Assembly (NCBI GenBank): GCA_029204225.1
Contig: CM055099.1
Span: 46,030,331-46,094,330 of the forward strand
Reading direction: 5' to 3'
DNA from: Diphasiastrum complanatum
Taxonomy: Eukaryota; Streptophyta; Lycopodiopsida; Lycopodiales; Lycopodiaceae
DNA: 64,000 nucleotides
The notes under the pieces are model-generated. The model saw nothing but the letters and a program-made list of their open reading frames with translations. It ran no database searches and was not told where the DNA came from. Position 1 is the first letter of the stretch, and each line of letters begins with the position of its first letter. Shown piece by piece: positions 46,476-59,000 of this stretch. The position numbers and the translations under genes are program-made.

Positions 46476-49400
46476 CTCTCCCTTAAGCTCAAATGTGATA
46501 AGAGTGAAAAACAATAATTTGTAGCAATGTTTGGAGTGTCCAAAAGATGTTATGCATATCCTGATACTCTGTACTTGACTCACACTCAAGCACACTAACA
46601 AACCACCAGGTTTGACTCACAAAGTATCATGTGAACACAATGCTCATACAGAGAGTCTACCATACTCTTGATCAACTGACTCGTCCCCAATCTGACTTGA
46701 ACACAAGTGGACCACATGAGCGACATGGCTCAAACTGAAGAAATCCCACTGCCACCATGAGATTACATCCTCCATCTAGCTAGGCTGACATCCTACCAGA
46801 CATTTACAAGCACAAACCTGTAAAGCTGACATAAATGAGCGACTAAGGCTCAACCTGAGGATTGTTCCTGACGTAGCAAATGCACAACCACATACAACTC
46901 CGACTTAGATCTAGACTCCTGTGACAAGGCAACATGCAAGCCCACACACACTCATGCAAACCAACATGAATGATAAAGTGTCAAATACATGACCAAGATC
47001 TGCCCATAAGTGGTATCCTGTCATACTAACACCTGTGCCACTTGTAGATCTGCTGCTACACCACTGGTCTCCAACCATGGCCCTGACTTGTAACCAAGAT
47101 GCCCTCACGTCCAAGCATATCCAACTATCCAATAGGTCCTGAAAGCTGATCCCCATCCATTCCCCATGCTTCAAGCACAAGAGTCTACCAAGGACTCAAT
47201 GAATGAATGTACACAAACCTCACCATAGGTTATACCTGAGTAGCTCGCTGATGATGATCTGTTTGTCCTACATCCCATGTAGGCTCAACTTTTCATGCTT
47301 GACGTTGTCAACTCTGATTTGACCAGTATATAGGCCTCTCACCAAGGAGCCTATCACCCCACAACATCCATCATAGCGTCCAAGCCAAAGCAAATGCAAA
47401 CTAGCTCCACTATCGTGATGAATAACTCACCCACGATCCATAGCATATCAGGTAGGATAGCTCCAGAACCTTGTACTCGGGACCATCTGATCACCAAGTA
47501 TCCATTGTCCGCTGATAGCTCCACCTGTAGTGCAACTAGACTCCAACTGGATCTAACCAAAAACTGCATCCTGCTTACCAAATAATGATGGATAGAAACA
47601 ACATGTGACGCCAACCTAGAGACTACTGTGCATATGACCATGAAACTCACCTGATTACTTGCCAAAGTATTCGTTGTCACTCTTTGAGCAACCATCTCTA
47701 TCTCTGTCGGCTCACAACCATGGGCATGCTGGATCCACATCACCCCGTAATGCTCTTCATGCCCTCAGGATATGTACCACCTCCAGGTACACTCCATGCC
47801 ACCTATCTCCAAGTAGGCATGACCCGTCCTTAGGTCATCACACATGATGCACCAGCTGAAGAACATTATCCATACATCAAATGACATGTCATATCCGAGC
47901 AACTATAGCATCTCCCTGAGTGCCACCCCAATGGACTCGTCATCCACATACTATGCCCACCTGATGTCTCCGATCATGGTCACCATCCTGCTAGACAAGC
48001 CGAACTCCAAAGCATCACCTGCTCCACCTGGCTCCTAGCATCTGCTCGCTCTCCCTGGCTATGTGCCACCCGACACCATGCCAACTTAAGCATATAGTTG
48101 AGTCGCAGCTCACGGGACTCCAAGACTGTTGTCTCCCTGATCGTACTGAGGTATATGGCTCTGAGTGACTTCCTCTACGCTTATCCCTGATCTCACCACT
48201 TGAGAATCTGCACCATGGAGATTCCAACACATGTGCTAAGCCTAGACTCCTACAAATACAGCCAAATGCATGAAAGCTATAAGTAGCTTATCCACACCCG
48301 TGATGGTAGATGTCTCCCCATTGATGTCAATGTCCAATGATTGGCCCCTTGCTGTAATGCCAACTTGTACTCCCAAATGAGCATGCCATGAAGTCCTCGC
48401 CATCAATGTCCCCTCTAGTAGATCACTAGCAAAACACCCATCATAGTATTTGCCCTCCGATCACACCCCGTGCAATCTCCATCGGCTCTCCAACCTAGAG
48501 TTGGCTCTCAAAGCTTCACGCTTTGTCCATTTGCGTTTGCAGTGTCCTGACTCCACCATGAATCCCACCTGTAAGTCATGTCCATGCCAATGACTCAAGT
48601 CCAATATGAAATAGATGTCCCCTGATGATCATCCCATGTCATCCTGTAGTGTTATCCCTACCAGGTATCCCAGTGCCATCCCTGATCACAAAGATCTGAG
48701 CATCTACCCTGTAGTGCCCACCTGTATTCCCCCAAGCTAGCTCCAAGCTGCTCCTGTGAATGGTTCCAAACCACTCCCTGAGAATACATTGAGATGTGAA
48801 CTCCAAAGCCACCATCAAGTCCCTCACATGATTGTGCATGTCAATATCCCTCCAAGTGAACCTGTGAGATCTTCCATGGCCCAAACCAAATGATCTACAC
48901 CTTGCCATCATTGGAATCTGCATCCCTGATGCAATACTGATATGGCAAGTTGACTTGACTTATCCAAACTGGTAGTTGAAGTGTATCTCTTCGATGACAA
49001 ACCTGATACACTGGTCCACAGCTACAATGGCTTGATCAAAATTGACTTACCGACTGCAAAACCACAAAATCATCACACTCACCACTCTCCAAGAGCATCC
49101 AAAATGTGATTATTGACCCATTCTTCATCCTTTGTGTGTCCCACACATAGCTCGTCCAATGCAAGTCCGCTATCTTGCCCAATGGCTTTCAACTGGCACC
49201 ACCTTGCACTTTTATCACCTGTGACCACCAAAATGTATGTACCTCCAAGCTAGCCCATATTTTCCTCCAAACAAGAAATTTCCAAGCTACAGATGCGTGT
49301 GTCAATGTAGCTATCACCTGACTCAACAATGCCACTGCGGATCATACCTATGAGAGCGTTCCCCCAAAACGCCACTTGACGTTGGTTGGTTCTAACTCCA

Positions 49401-51200
49401 AAAGTTAAACATGATCACAAGAATTTTTCACCTGTAATTGGTATACCATGCCTACCTCTCACCTGTAATTGCTTGCCCTCTCAAAATTGTCGCCAATGAT
49501 GATTAGTCACGCCACCAAACTGCACTTTCGTCGCCAAAACTAGCTTTCTCCACACAATTCCTCTACCATTCACTCCCATGCCGCATTTACCGCTTCCAAA
49601 CACCCTGATACCCTATCAAGAGTAAGTAATAATGGTTTTGAAGCGATAATGCCTCATTGTACTGTCCTGTAACAGGTTTCACCAACCAAAAATTGCCCCA
49701 AATTTGGCCCTACGGTACCCAAATAGCGAATGTAGCCCATTACTAGGTCACCTGCACTCCGTTCGATAGAATGGTGACAAAAACACCCCAGAACACCTTT
49801 CTCCCTCTTTGTGACGTCGCTCTGTCCGCTCGCTCTGAGTAGCCAGTTTCAGGGGCCATTTTGGCCCAAGGATGGCCAAAAAAGGTGCCTTCTAGCTATA
49901 GTTAGCCCCTTTGCTATTTGCCCTTGCGAAATGAACTGTATTTTCATTCTGAAATTTTTTAATGAAGAATGCGACTTTTTGGCCTTCGAGTCCCTTTCAA
50001 CATTTCAGTCTAAAAATTTCTAATGAAGAAACTTCATTCTGGCCCTTTGAGTCCACTTCACACATATCCAATGGTACTGCCCTTTTCTATGGCCCAAATC
50101 GCTCCTCTCTCAATGCGATCCTTACCGTGGATGTGAACTCCATAAGATCCGACGGCCTTCCATTCTCTTGTGCGCCGAACCGTGCTCCCTATGAGCACTA
50201 CGCACCTTTTCGCACTAAGTGTCCTCTCTGGCTGGCGCGCATGAGGCCTGTCCGCGGCCCTCTCGATCTCTCTCCTCCTTCCTTTCTCTTTTCCTCCATA
50301 GCTATGGCGGTTTCTTCCTACAAAATCTAATCCAGCTAGTTCTCTGGCGCACGGCCGCCCACGGCCATCTGCCACCGGATTAATCCTGTTAGAGCGCCCT
50401 CATTAAGAATCTTACAGCTTGGGATTTCGTTCACCATAGAGAAAGATCTCCTTTTTTCTCTGATGAAACCCTAATTGTCCATTCTTCACCATTTCAGGTC
50501 ATTCTAGCACGGCAGGCTGCGCCCTACTACTGTGCCCAGATTTGTGCTTTTACAGCACCAAATTCAGCTTTGTATGAAGAGAGATCACCAGATTTTTTGT
50601 TTTTGTCTGTAATCCCAGTCATGAGGAAAGAGAATACTTGGGCTTCACTCAGTCTTACACTGAACTTCAACTTGCAGATTTTTGCTCCTCTAAGGTCGCC
50701 CTACCCCAAGGCATCTGATGCAATTTTTGGCATGTTAATTGGTGCGGTATTGCTCCAAAATAGGCTGATTTTCTGAGAAATCCAGCAACACCCCACGAAA
50801 CTGGAAATTTTCAAATTTTCCTTAGTTTTCCACCCAATCACACCCTGTAAACTGCCCTGGCTGTGTAACACTTCTTTACAGCTCTCTTGCAAATCCAATT
50901 GCTTCAACCCGCTGCCTACACAGTCAATTACTTAGCCATTATTAATGATTTCTTTGAAATCACCGGAACTGCCAGTTTTTCCGTGAATTCTCCCCGAAAT
51001 CCACCTACGACGATCGTTCTGATCTTTCCCGAAGCTCCGATCGAAAGAACTTTGTTATCTCATGCCATACGGACTGCCTATACCTTGTATGGAGTCCTCT
51101 CTCCTAAGACGCTTTGAGTGCTATTTTTCCTGGTGAAAGATGCTATCCCATAGCTCCACCGGATCGTGCATACCTGCATCACCCTGGCGCTCTGATACCA

Positions 51201-51676
51201 AGTTGAAATTCTGTTAGGATCTAGTGCAGTATGCAGATCACATCACACAATCACCATAGCCACTCCTCACAAGCTCTCAAAGATGGCACAACAAAATTTA
51301 AGTCTATTATGAAGAAACACTGTACATATAGCAAAGCCCCAAACTGCATGGGCTCAACAGGTGTCATTAAACTGGCCTACCACCTACCAAACTAGAGTTA
51401 GGCCCAACATGGCCACATATACTGACAAACCCAGGACATGCCCTTGAGTATAGCATAATGAACTCAAAATTACTGTACAGGCTAATTTCTTCCTATGTGT
51501 GGCTACCCGGCTAACCCAAGTAGTCGTCTACGGGATCAGTGCCCGATCAATATATCCTAACGGGTCACGTCCCGATCACAACCATATACAATAAACCAAA
51601 TAAACTGTACACTAATTACATCATCACATTTAGAGCTTACATAAAATGTATATCAGATTAACTCTGATTTCTAACT
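51201..51676 (-). repeat. 5' LTR of copy 3
   Basis: 476 bp; AGTTAGAAATC at 51676 and TTTCAACT at 51201 on the minus strand. Its right edge meets Gypsy gag exactly at the target duplication. Confidence 0.9.
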
Positions 51677-52860
51677 CCAAGTGCAATGCAGCCCTAACTC
51701 TCGATCATGCGGTGATCATGTGGTTTCTAGCGGGGCTACCACAGAGTATCAGAAGAGAATTGAAATGATGGGAGCAATACGCTACTCTGCAAGAAGCCAT
51801 GGAGAATGCCATTAGGGAAGAGGATGAGGGATCAGGCGACGAATATCCATCCACCCATACTCCTACTCCCTCGATAGCATCATCATCATCAAATGCCTTC
51901 GCTCTATCCACAGAACTGTTGTTGGATCAGATGACAAAATTACACGAACAGCAAATGGAGCAGCTTACCACACAGTTTGATAAAAAACTGAAAGCCTTAC
52001 AAGGAGCTGTAGCAGCAACGCCAAATCAACCGGAACAAAACCAGCTACAATATCCCCGACGCAAAAATGTATGGTGTGTAGTATGCACTCAAAACCATAC
52101 AACAAACGAGTGCCTAGTCCTAAAGCAAAATCTGAGACTAAGACATAGATTTTGCCATTTGTGCAATGCAACATTGCACAATACGACATTTTGCCCATTT
52201 AACCCCCAGATTGTTCAACAGAAGAGGAGTCCTTATCAAACTTCTTATCCATATCATCAAGGGGCACCAAATGCGGCACCAAGATACGGCGTACCGAATC
52301 ATCAATAGCGTATGGCCTTACCTGCACCACCGGGACCAGCTAATCAACAAGTGGCCCACATAAATTTGACAGTAGCAGAACCAGAAATGCCAGTACCACC
52401 TCAACCTGAGCAACAACAATGGTATGGACCGGATGAACCATTTATGGCCCCTGCCATAAATGAATATATTGCGGCATGTGCAGCTCAAACTTAGTGTCAA
52501 GGCAGAAGAAATTACGGCTGCTACGGATGTGGCAAAGGACACAAAATTGCGAAATGTCCTTACAAGGGAAAATATACATCCTTCTATCGAGAATGCAGTT
52601 ATGGACATTGCTACAAGATTTTCCATTGAGACCTGGGACCAACACACCATTGAGCTTCATTGCAACACAACAGGTAGCAGTCCCAGAGGATGCCACCGGA
52701 AAGACAACAATTTCATGCCCCTGTGTTACCCGTTATGTGAGCATAGAAGAGGAAGGAAGTGGCTCCCTCACCACCACCATCGGTCACCGATGACCAAATC
52801 TCAACTTCAGCACCATATCCGAATGTAAGGGAAGAAAGGAGACAGTACCAGAAGATACGA
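51677..52860 (+). pseudogene. Gypsy C gag, second part, with three zinc knuckles
   Basis: Resumes gag: CNAALTLDHAVIMWFLAGLP, TGA at about 51768, AIREEDEGSGDE, a coiled region LLLDQMTKLHEQQMEQLTTQF, then knuckles CVVCTQNHTTNEC (CX2CX3HX4C), CHLCNATLHNTTFC (CX2CX4HX4C) and, after a Pro/Gln linker and a TAG, CYGCGKGHKIAKC (CX2CX3HX4C, about 52523-52561). Most Gypsy gags have one or two knuckles, so three is notable. Frame decays after 52600. Protease and RT are missing downstream. Confidence 0.82.
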
Positions 52861-53109
52861 CACTGGGTACAGAGAGCACAAGCGGAGGAAAAAGAACAAC
52901 CCTATGGAACCTCCTGTTGATGATGAACATGAACCACAAACGGGCTCACCATTGCACACTGACGATCGGTTGCACCGTCATGAATCACCTTTTCACATGG
53001 TGGAGCCTGAGGAACCACACACTAAAAGGCTCACAAGCTTACTGGTGAGCCGTGTTATTTTACCCCTTGGGGAATTACTGTGGATTGCACCACAAGCTAA
53101 AAGCCTTTT

Positions 53110-53345
53110 GGTTAAGTAAACTATTGTACCAATTTGTGGACAACTGAGGCATTGGAAGGACTTGAAAAATTGAAGAAAGCCTTAGCTTTTGCAATGATCC
53201 TACCAGCTCCAAACTGGACAATTGAATTCCATGTGCATACTGAAGCATCAAAATATGCCATTGGATCAGTTTTGACACAACTAAGAGAATACAAAAAGGA
53301 TTATCCTATCAGATTTGCTAGTCAACAACTTAGTGGTTCTGACCT
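53110..53345 (+). pseudogene. Gypsy C RNase H scrap
   Basis: WTTEALEGLEKLKKALAFA, WTIEFHVHTEASKYAIGSVL and KDYPIRFASQQL, matching 11090-11290. The first catalytic Asp (DASKY) is Glu here. Most of RT before it and the rest of RNase H and integrase after it are deleted. Confidence 0.8.
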
Positions 53346-54611
53346 AAAGGCCAAATCAGGACAACCTGCGGTATCTATACCTGCTACTATTGCTACGACG
53401 TTGCCGTCAGTACCATTGGATTTTGGTGACATCCTAGGGATCCATACACACCTAGGGAGAATGATCCAAAACATGATAAAATGAAAATCTTCTATGGAGA
53501 AGAAAATTGTGGATCTCTGTTCCGAAAATACCCTCATCAGCCATAAACTGATCCAAATCATAGCCAAGCAACATGAAGAAAAATCTGAAGTAGAGCTCAA
53601 AAGACAAAACAACATGAAGATGTGCTAGAAAAGTACATTTTCGATCTTTAGGATGCATTTATCAAAGGACAAGATCAAGTTGATAAAGCCGTTTCAAAGT
53701 AGATTTGATTTATTCAAAGACAGGGCATCATCAGAGTTGGCCGAGGCTAAAGCGATAATCAAATATTACGAACACGCAGCCGCCAATGTTTTGCAGACAA
53801 ACCCTCAAATTTCAATGCTAGTCATGCCAAAATTTTTGCCACCATCTCAACATCAAGGGTAGGATGACCCGGGTATAGGACAGCTGGAGGAAGATCAATT
53901 AGTGGACCCACCAGAAACAGAAATAGGGCCTTCCACTTCTACGACTACACCACTATTTTGAAGACCCATCACCATCGAGGAGTTGAATTCAGAAATTTCT
54001 ACAACAACATCCTCAGGAATCCTCGAGGGGTGGTTGGGTAATAAAATTCAAGATGTCAGAAATAAAAACCGGCAAGGAGCTTGACAAGATACCCACATTG
54101 GGTGTGGAGCAACCACCATGGCGCTTTGAGAACACTCCCGACTCTATTAGGAGTTATGTGGAAAGACCTTGGTGTTCAAATGGATAAAATCACCGTCCAT
54201 ACACCAAATTGGCTGATTATCCACCAACCATTCAACTGAAACATTTTAGTTGATTTCCATCAGGCCCTTCGAGCCTACTCAAGAGAGTATATGAATTCAC
54301 TAGATTTGACGGTTAGGCAGTCCGCCTTATTTTTGAAATATTTGGCTATGTTGGTGTCCATTCAGACATGATGGGATGATTGTTTGCCAGACCTATGCTT
54401 TGATCCAAATCTTTCGATGGCGTTAGACAAGGTTCCAGATCAATTGTCAATGGCCAGACTCTATTACCGTGCGGCGATGTTGGGTGGTCAATGGGAGAAA
54501 AAATTTATATCCTGGACAATGTTTAAGTGGTTGTCAGAAGTTAATAAGTGCTTTCTATCACACATTAGAGATTTCAACGAGCCATGCCTGAAGTTCATGG
54601 AGAAAGCTTAG
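53346..54611 (+). pseudogene. Gypsy C extra reading region downstream of pol, unknown function
   Basis: Beyond the RNase H scrap the sequence is not integrase. Pieces: a helical, probably coiled-coil part (SELAEAKAIIKYYEHAAANV, about 53725-53790); a middle part in one frame to about 54180 (TGKELDKIPTLGVEQPPWRF); then after a frame change KDLGVQMDKITVHTPNWLII (about 54165), stop, ILVDFHQALRAYSREYMNSL, stop, WDDCLPDLCFDPNLSMALDK, ARLYYRAAMLGGQWEKKFIS, ending KFMEKA stop at 54611. With only two stops over about 150 codons this looks like real decayed coding DNA. Known: some Tat-lineage Gypsy elements carry extra ORFs beside pol. I do not recognise this one. Confidence 0.5.
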
Positions 54612-54655
54612 TACCATTTGATAAAGATCCAAAGTCCCAAATAACTCTCATAAGG

Positions 54656-55179
54656 TGTCGTGGGAACGCTGCCATTTTTGGTGGGGGATAAGAAGAGAGG
54701 TGGAATTGGCCAATAGGATTTGAGGCCAAAGCCCTAAAATCCACTATATAGAGTGGTGCTTTGTAGTTCATTTCTTACATTCAATTGAACTTTCATGTTC
54801 ATGTCAATAAGCATGTTGAGCCTCTATCAATTGAAATTGGATGTCTTTGCTCTTCTTCCTTTCTCCATCTCTCATGCCTTATTTGGATCTTTATGTTTGT
54901 TGGATATGCTAATTGTTGGGATTGATCATTGTTATACTTTTTGTGAGAGAGAAGAGAGAGAGAAAAAAGTAGGCTTCACCTTCACTTGAGTAGTGTTAAT
55001 GGATCGTAGTGTTAATCTTAGTGTTAGATGTGAATCATAAGCATGTGCTTGATTATGAACTATGCTATCACTCTCATTGGAACAAATCTCCATGTGACAA
55101 CAAGTTAATCCTCTTCTTCCTTTGATGCTTGATTGAGCTTGGATCTAGGTTTGAAGGTGGGTAGGAAATACCCCCTACA
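54656..55179 (+). repeat. Gypsy LTR related to the 5638-6298 type
   Basis: About 524 bp, TG...CA, resembling the Gypsy A LTR ('ccaataggatttgagg', 'actatatagagtggtg' as TATA box, GAGAGAGAGAA run, 'tgaactatgctatcactctcat'). No primer site follows and no polypurine tract is obvious before it; it may be a solo LTR or the recombined 3' end of Gypsy C. No target duplication found. Confidence 0.55.
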
Positions 55180-56043
55180 CCATTACAACTCATCAATGTG
55201 ATCTTAACAAAAGTTGTGGTTAAGTATAGCAGCGACATACCAAATTTAATACAATGTGCAAGATATTTTGAAAGATGATCAAGAGCATATCATCAAAGCA
55301 ACATTACAACAAAAGAAGCAATTTGCCAAATAGAAGAGAATTTTACGAGTTTGTAGAGGGAGATTTTGTATAGTTAAGATTACAACCTATAGATGTACTA
55401 AACCGAAGAAAACTTAAAGTGAAAAGTTAGCTCTAAGATTATACGAACCTCTCACATTCTTGAAAAAGATTAGTGAATTGAATTATTAATTGGATATGCC
55501 ACCACCAATCATATGCATTGAGTGTTTTATGTAATTTTATCGAAAAGACACTGAGGAGACACTCTAGGCAATCATTGTCTTGCCACCTTTGAATCGTGAT
55601 GGGAAAATGGTTTTGGAGCTAGCTAAATTTGTTGGATATTAGAGCAAGCTATTACATTTAATGGCAAGATAATCAAGGAATACTACAATTATTACTATGA
55701 AGCTATTGAAAATAACATGCTCAACAAAGAAGCTTAGCATTTTAAATCCGAAGTGTTCAAGCTTATCAAAGAAGCATATCTTATTTTTTAGGGGCAAAAA
55801 TGTTTAAGTAGGGGGACCTTCATGTATCTAATATATAAGTGTTCAAAAAAAGATAACAATATCCATTGTAGTCTTTGTTGGGCCCAAAAAGAATTATTAG
55901 CCTTAAGAATGAAGACAATTCCCTTTTTAGACCCCTCAAAGTGTTTAATCAAGATAATAGGACAACAAGAGTACACTTCGTGAGGCCTATCAAGGGCTAA
56001 GTGGACTTCAAGATAGTTAAGTCAAGTTAAGGGGTGGGCTTTG
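55180..56043 (+). pseudogene. Gypsy integrase C-terminal remnant and polypurine tract
   Basis: At about 55290-55480, in shifting frames: TLQQKKQFA, EFVEGDFV (compare 'F..GD.V.L'), LRLQPIDVLNRRKLKV-like and LALRLYEPLTFLKKI, then LDMPPPI and later LPPLNRDGKMV. This is the order of the integrase tail of chromovirus-like Gypsy elements. Many stops. The tail ends at 'ttaaggggtgggctttg' (56030-56043), possibly this element's polypurine tract, where the next LTR is inserted. Confidence 0.5.
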
Positions 56044-59000
56044 AGTTGAAATTCCGATAGAATCTAGTGCAGTATGCAAATGACATCAATCAATCACCAT
56101 AGCCACTCCTAACAAGCTCTCAAAGATGGCACAACAAAAGCTTTCATAGATTACTAAGAAACACTGTACATATAGACAACACACTAATTGCATGAAAGGA
56201 CGGGTGTCCTAAAATTGGCCTACCGCTTGCCAAACTAGAATAAGGCCCAATATGGCCTAAACAACTGACACACCCAAGACATGCCCTCGAGTATAGCACA
56301 ACAAAATCACTATACAGGCTAGTTTCCTACCAATGTGGCTACTCGGCTAACCCAAGTAGCCGGCTACGGGACCAGTGCCCGACTGATATGACAATAGTGG
56401 GTCACATCATGATCACTACTAAAAACAATAAATTGACTAACTGTACAATAAATACAATATCACATTTGAAGCTTATAATATGTATATCAGATTAATTCTG
56501 ATTTCTAACTCTCTCCCTTAAGCTCAAATGTGATAGGGATAAAGAAATACAAATTGCAGCAATGTCTGGAGTGGCCAAAGGATGTTATGCATGTCTTGCT
56601 ACTCTGTACTTGACTCACACTCAAGCACACTAACAAACCACCAGGTTTGACTCACAACGTATCATGTACACACAATGCTCATACAGAGAGTTTACCACAC
56701 TCTCGACCAATTGACTTGTCCCCATCCAACCACAATTGGACCACATGAGTGACATGGCTCAAATTGAGGAAATCCCACTACCACCATGAGACTTACATCT
56801 TCCATCTATCGAGGCTGATATCCTATCAAGCACTTCAAGCACAAATCTATAAAGCTGACATAAATGGGCGACTAAGGCTCAACCTGAGGAAATCTTACTG
56901 CCACCATAAGATTGCACCCTCACCAAATAGACAACTAGTAGACATAATGACCGCAAATCAGATCTAGACTTCTGTGACAAGGTAACATGCAAGCACACAT
57001 TCATCCAAACCAACATGAATACGTCAAATACATGACCAAGCTTGTGCAGCCTATGGTATCCTATCGTACCAACACTTGTCACCTGTAGATCCGCTGCTAT
57101 ACCACTAGTCACCAAATCAGGTCCTCAACAATGGCTAGCACCTGTCACCAAGATGCCCTCACATCCAAGCCTATCCATCTATCCAATAAGTTTTGAAAGC
57201 TGATCTCCATTCATTCCTCATGATCCAAGCACAAGAGTCTACCAAGGACTCAATGAATGCATGTACACAAACCTCACCATAGACTATACCTGAGTAGCTC
57301 CCCATCTCCCAGAGATACTAATATGATCTGTCTCTCCTACATCCCATGTAGGCTCAACTTCCCATGCTTGATGTTGCCAACTTTGATTTGACCGGTATAT
57401 AGGCCTCTCACCAATGAGCCTATCTCACCAATACATCCAGCATGTCAACCAAACCAAAGCAAATGCAAACTAGATCCATTATTGAAATGTGAAACTCACC
57501 CAAGATCCATAGCATATCAGGTAGGATAGCTCCAGAACCCTATACCCTATACCATCTGATCATCAAGTACCCATTACCCGCTGATAGCTCTCCAAAAATC
57601 TGTCCACAACTAGACTCCAACTGGATCTAACCAAATAATTGCATCATGCTTACCAAAAGATGATGGATAAAAACAACATGTGATGCCAACCTGGAGACCA
57701 CTATGCATATAACCATGCAGCTCACCTGATCACTCGCCTAAGTACTGGCTGTCACTCCTTGAGTAACCATTTCCATCTCTGCTGGCTCACAACCATGGGC
57801 ATGCTAGATCCACATCACCCCGTAATGAACTCCATGCCCTCAAGATATGTACCACCTCTAGGTACCACTCCATGCCACCTACCTCCAAGTAGGCTTGACT
57901 CGTCCCTAGGTCACCAACCATGATGCACCAGTTGAAGAACGTCCACTATGCATACGATAACATATCATACCTGAGAAACTATAGCATCTCCCTTACATAC
58001 TATGCTCACTTGATGTCTCCAATCCTGGTCACCATCCAGCTAGAAAATCCAATCTCCAGAGTATCACTCGCTCCTCCTGGCTCCTAGCATCTACTCGCTC
58101 TCACCTGACACCATGCTAATGTAAGCTCATCCATGAGTTGCCGCTCACGGGATCCCAAGAGTAATGTCTCTATGATCGTACTGAGGTATATGGCTCTGAG
58201 TGACTCCCTCTAGGATCCTCCTTGATCTAACCACTTGTGGATATGAAGCAAGCAGGTTTCAACACCTGTACAAGCCTAGACTCTTGCAGATATAGCAAAA
58301 ATGCATGAAAGCTAAAGATAGCTTATCCACTCCCGTGATGGTAGATGCCTACCCATCGATGCCAATGACAAAGACTGGCCCCTTGCTGTAATATCATCCT
58401 GTACTCCCAAATGGGCACACCATGAAGTCCTTGCCATCAGTGTCCCCTCTAGTAGATTGCTAGCAAAACACCCATCATAGTGTTTGACATCTGATCACAC
58501 CCAAGTGTGCGATCTCCATCAATTCTCCAACCTAGAGCTGGCTCTCAAAGCTTCACGCTTTGCTCATTTGCATTTGCATCTTCCTGATTCCATCATGAAT
58601 CACCTATAAGTTACCCCCTGATGATCAACCCATGTTATTATGATCATCCCATGTCATCATGTAGTCTTGTCCCTATTATGTATCCCAATGCCATCACTGA
58701 TCTCGAAGATCTGAGCATCTACCCTCTAGTGCCCCACTTGTATTCTCTCAAGCTAGCTCCAAGCTGCTCCTGTGAATGATTCCAAACCATTCCCTAGAAA
58801 TACACTGACATGTGAACTACAAAGCCACCATCAAGTCCCTCACATGACGTGATCTTCCATGGCCCAAACCAAATGATTTGCACCCTTATATCACTAGAAT
58901 CTGCATCCCTTATGCAATATTGATATGACAAATCGACTTGACTTATCCAAACTGGCAAATTGAAGTGTATCTCTTCAATAACAAACCTCATACATTTTTA

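Larger units (their letters stand above)
45769..51681 (-). mobile_element. Non-autonomous LTR element, copy 3, tandem three-LTR form
   Basis: Minus-strand order: LTR (51676-51201), primer site (51200-51188), internal 4.7 kb with no protein motif, polypurine tract, LTR (46475-46000), primer site again (45999-45988), 200 bp of internal start (about 45999-45790, matching 51200-50990), then only 11 bp of a third LTR (45774-45784). Target duplication CCGAG (45769-45773) and CCAAG (51677-51681) flank the whole, differing by one transition. LTR ends are AGTT...AACT. The two 476-bp LTRs differ at about 22 positions by hand count. Best read as LTR-internal-LTR-internal-LTR with a large deletion at the left. 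Confidence 0.85.

Noticed and set aside
47354-47743. 130-codon minus-strand open frame in the AGTT-family internal region
   Set aside because: Not called a gene: the homologous stretch in copy 4 (about 57400-57800) has indels and no motif is recognisable. Kept only as something to test.
48639-48923. Host protein gene on the minus strand
   Set aside because: Open frame lies wholly inside the repeated non-coding element and no family motif is visible.
53452-53658. Minus-strand open frames opposite the Gypsy C extra region
   Set aside because: They are shadows of the plus-strand reading, which is collinear with the element.
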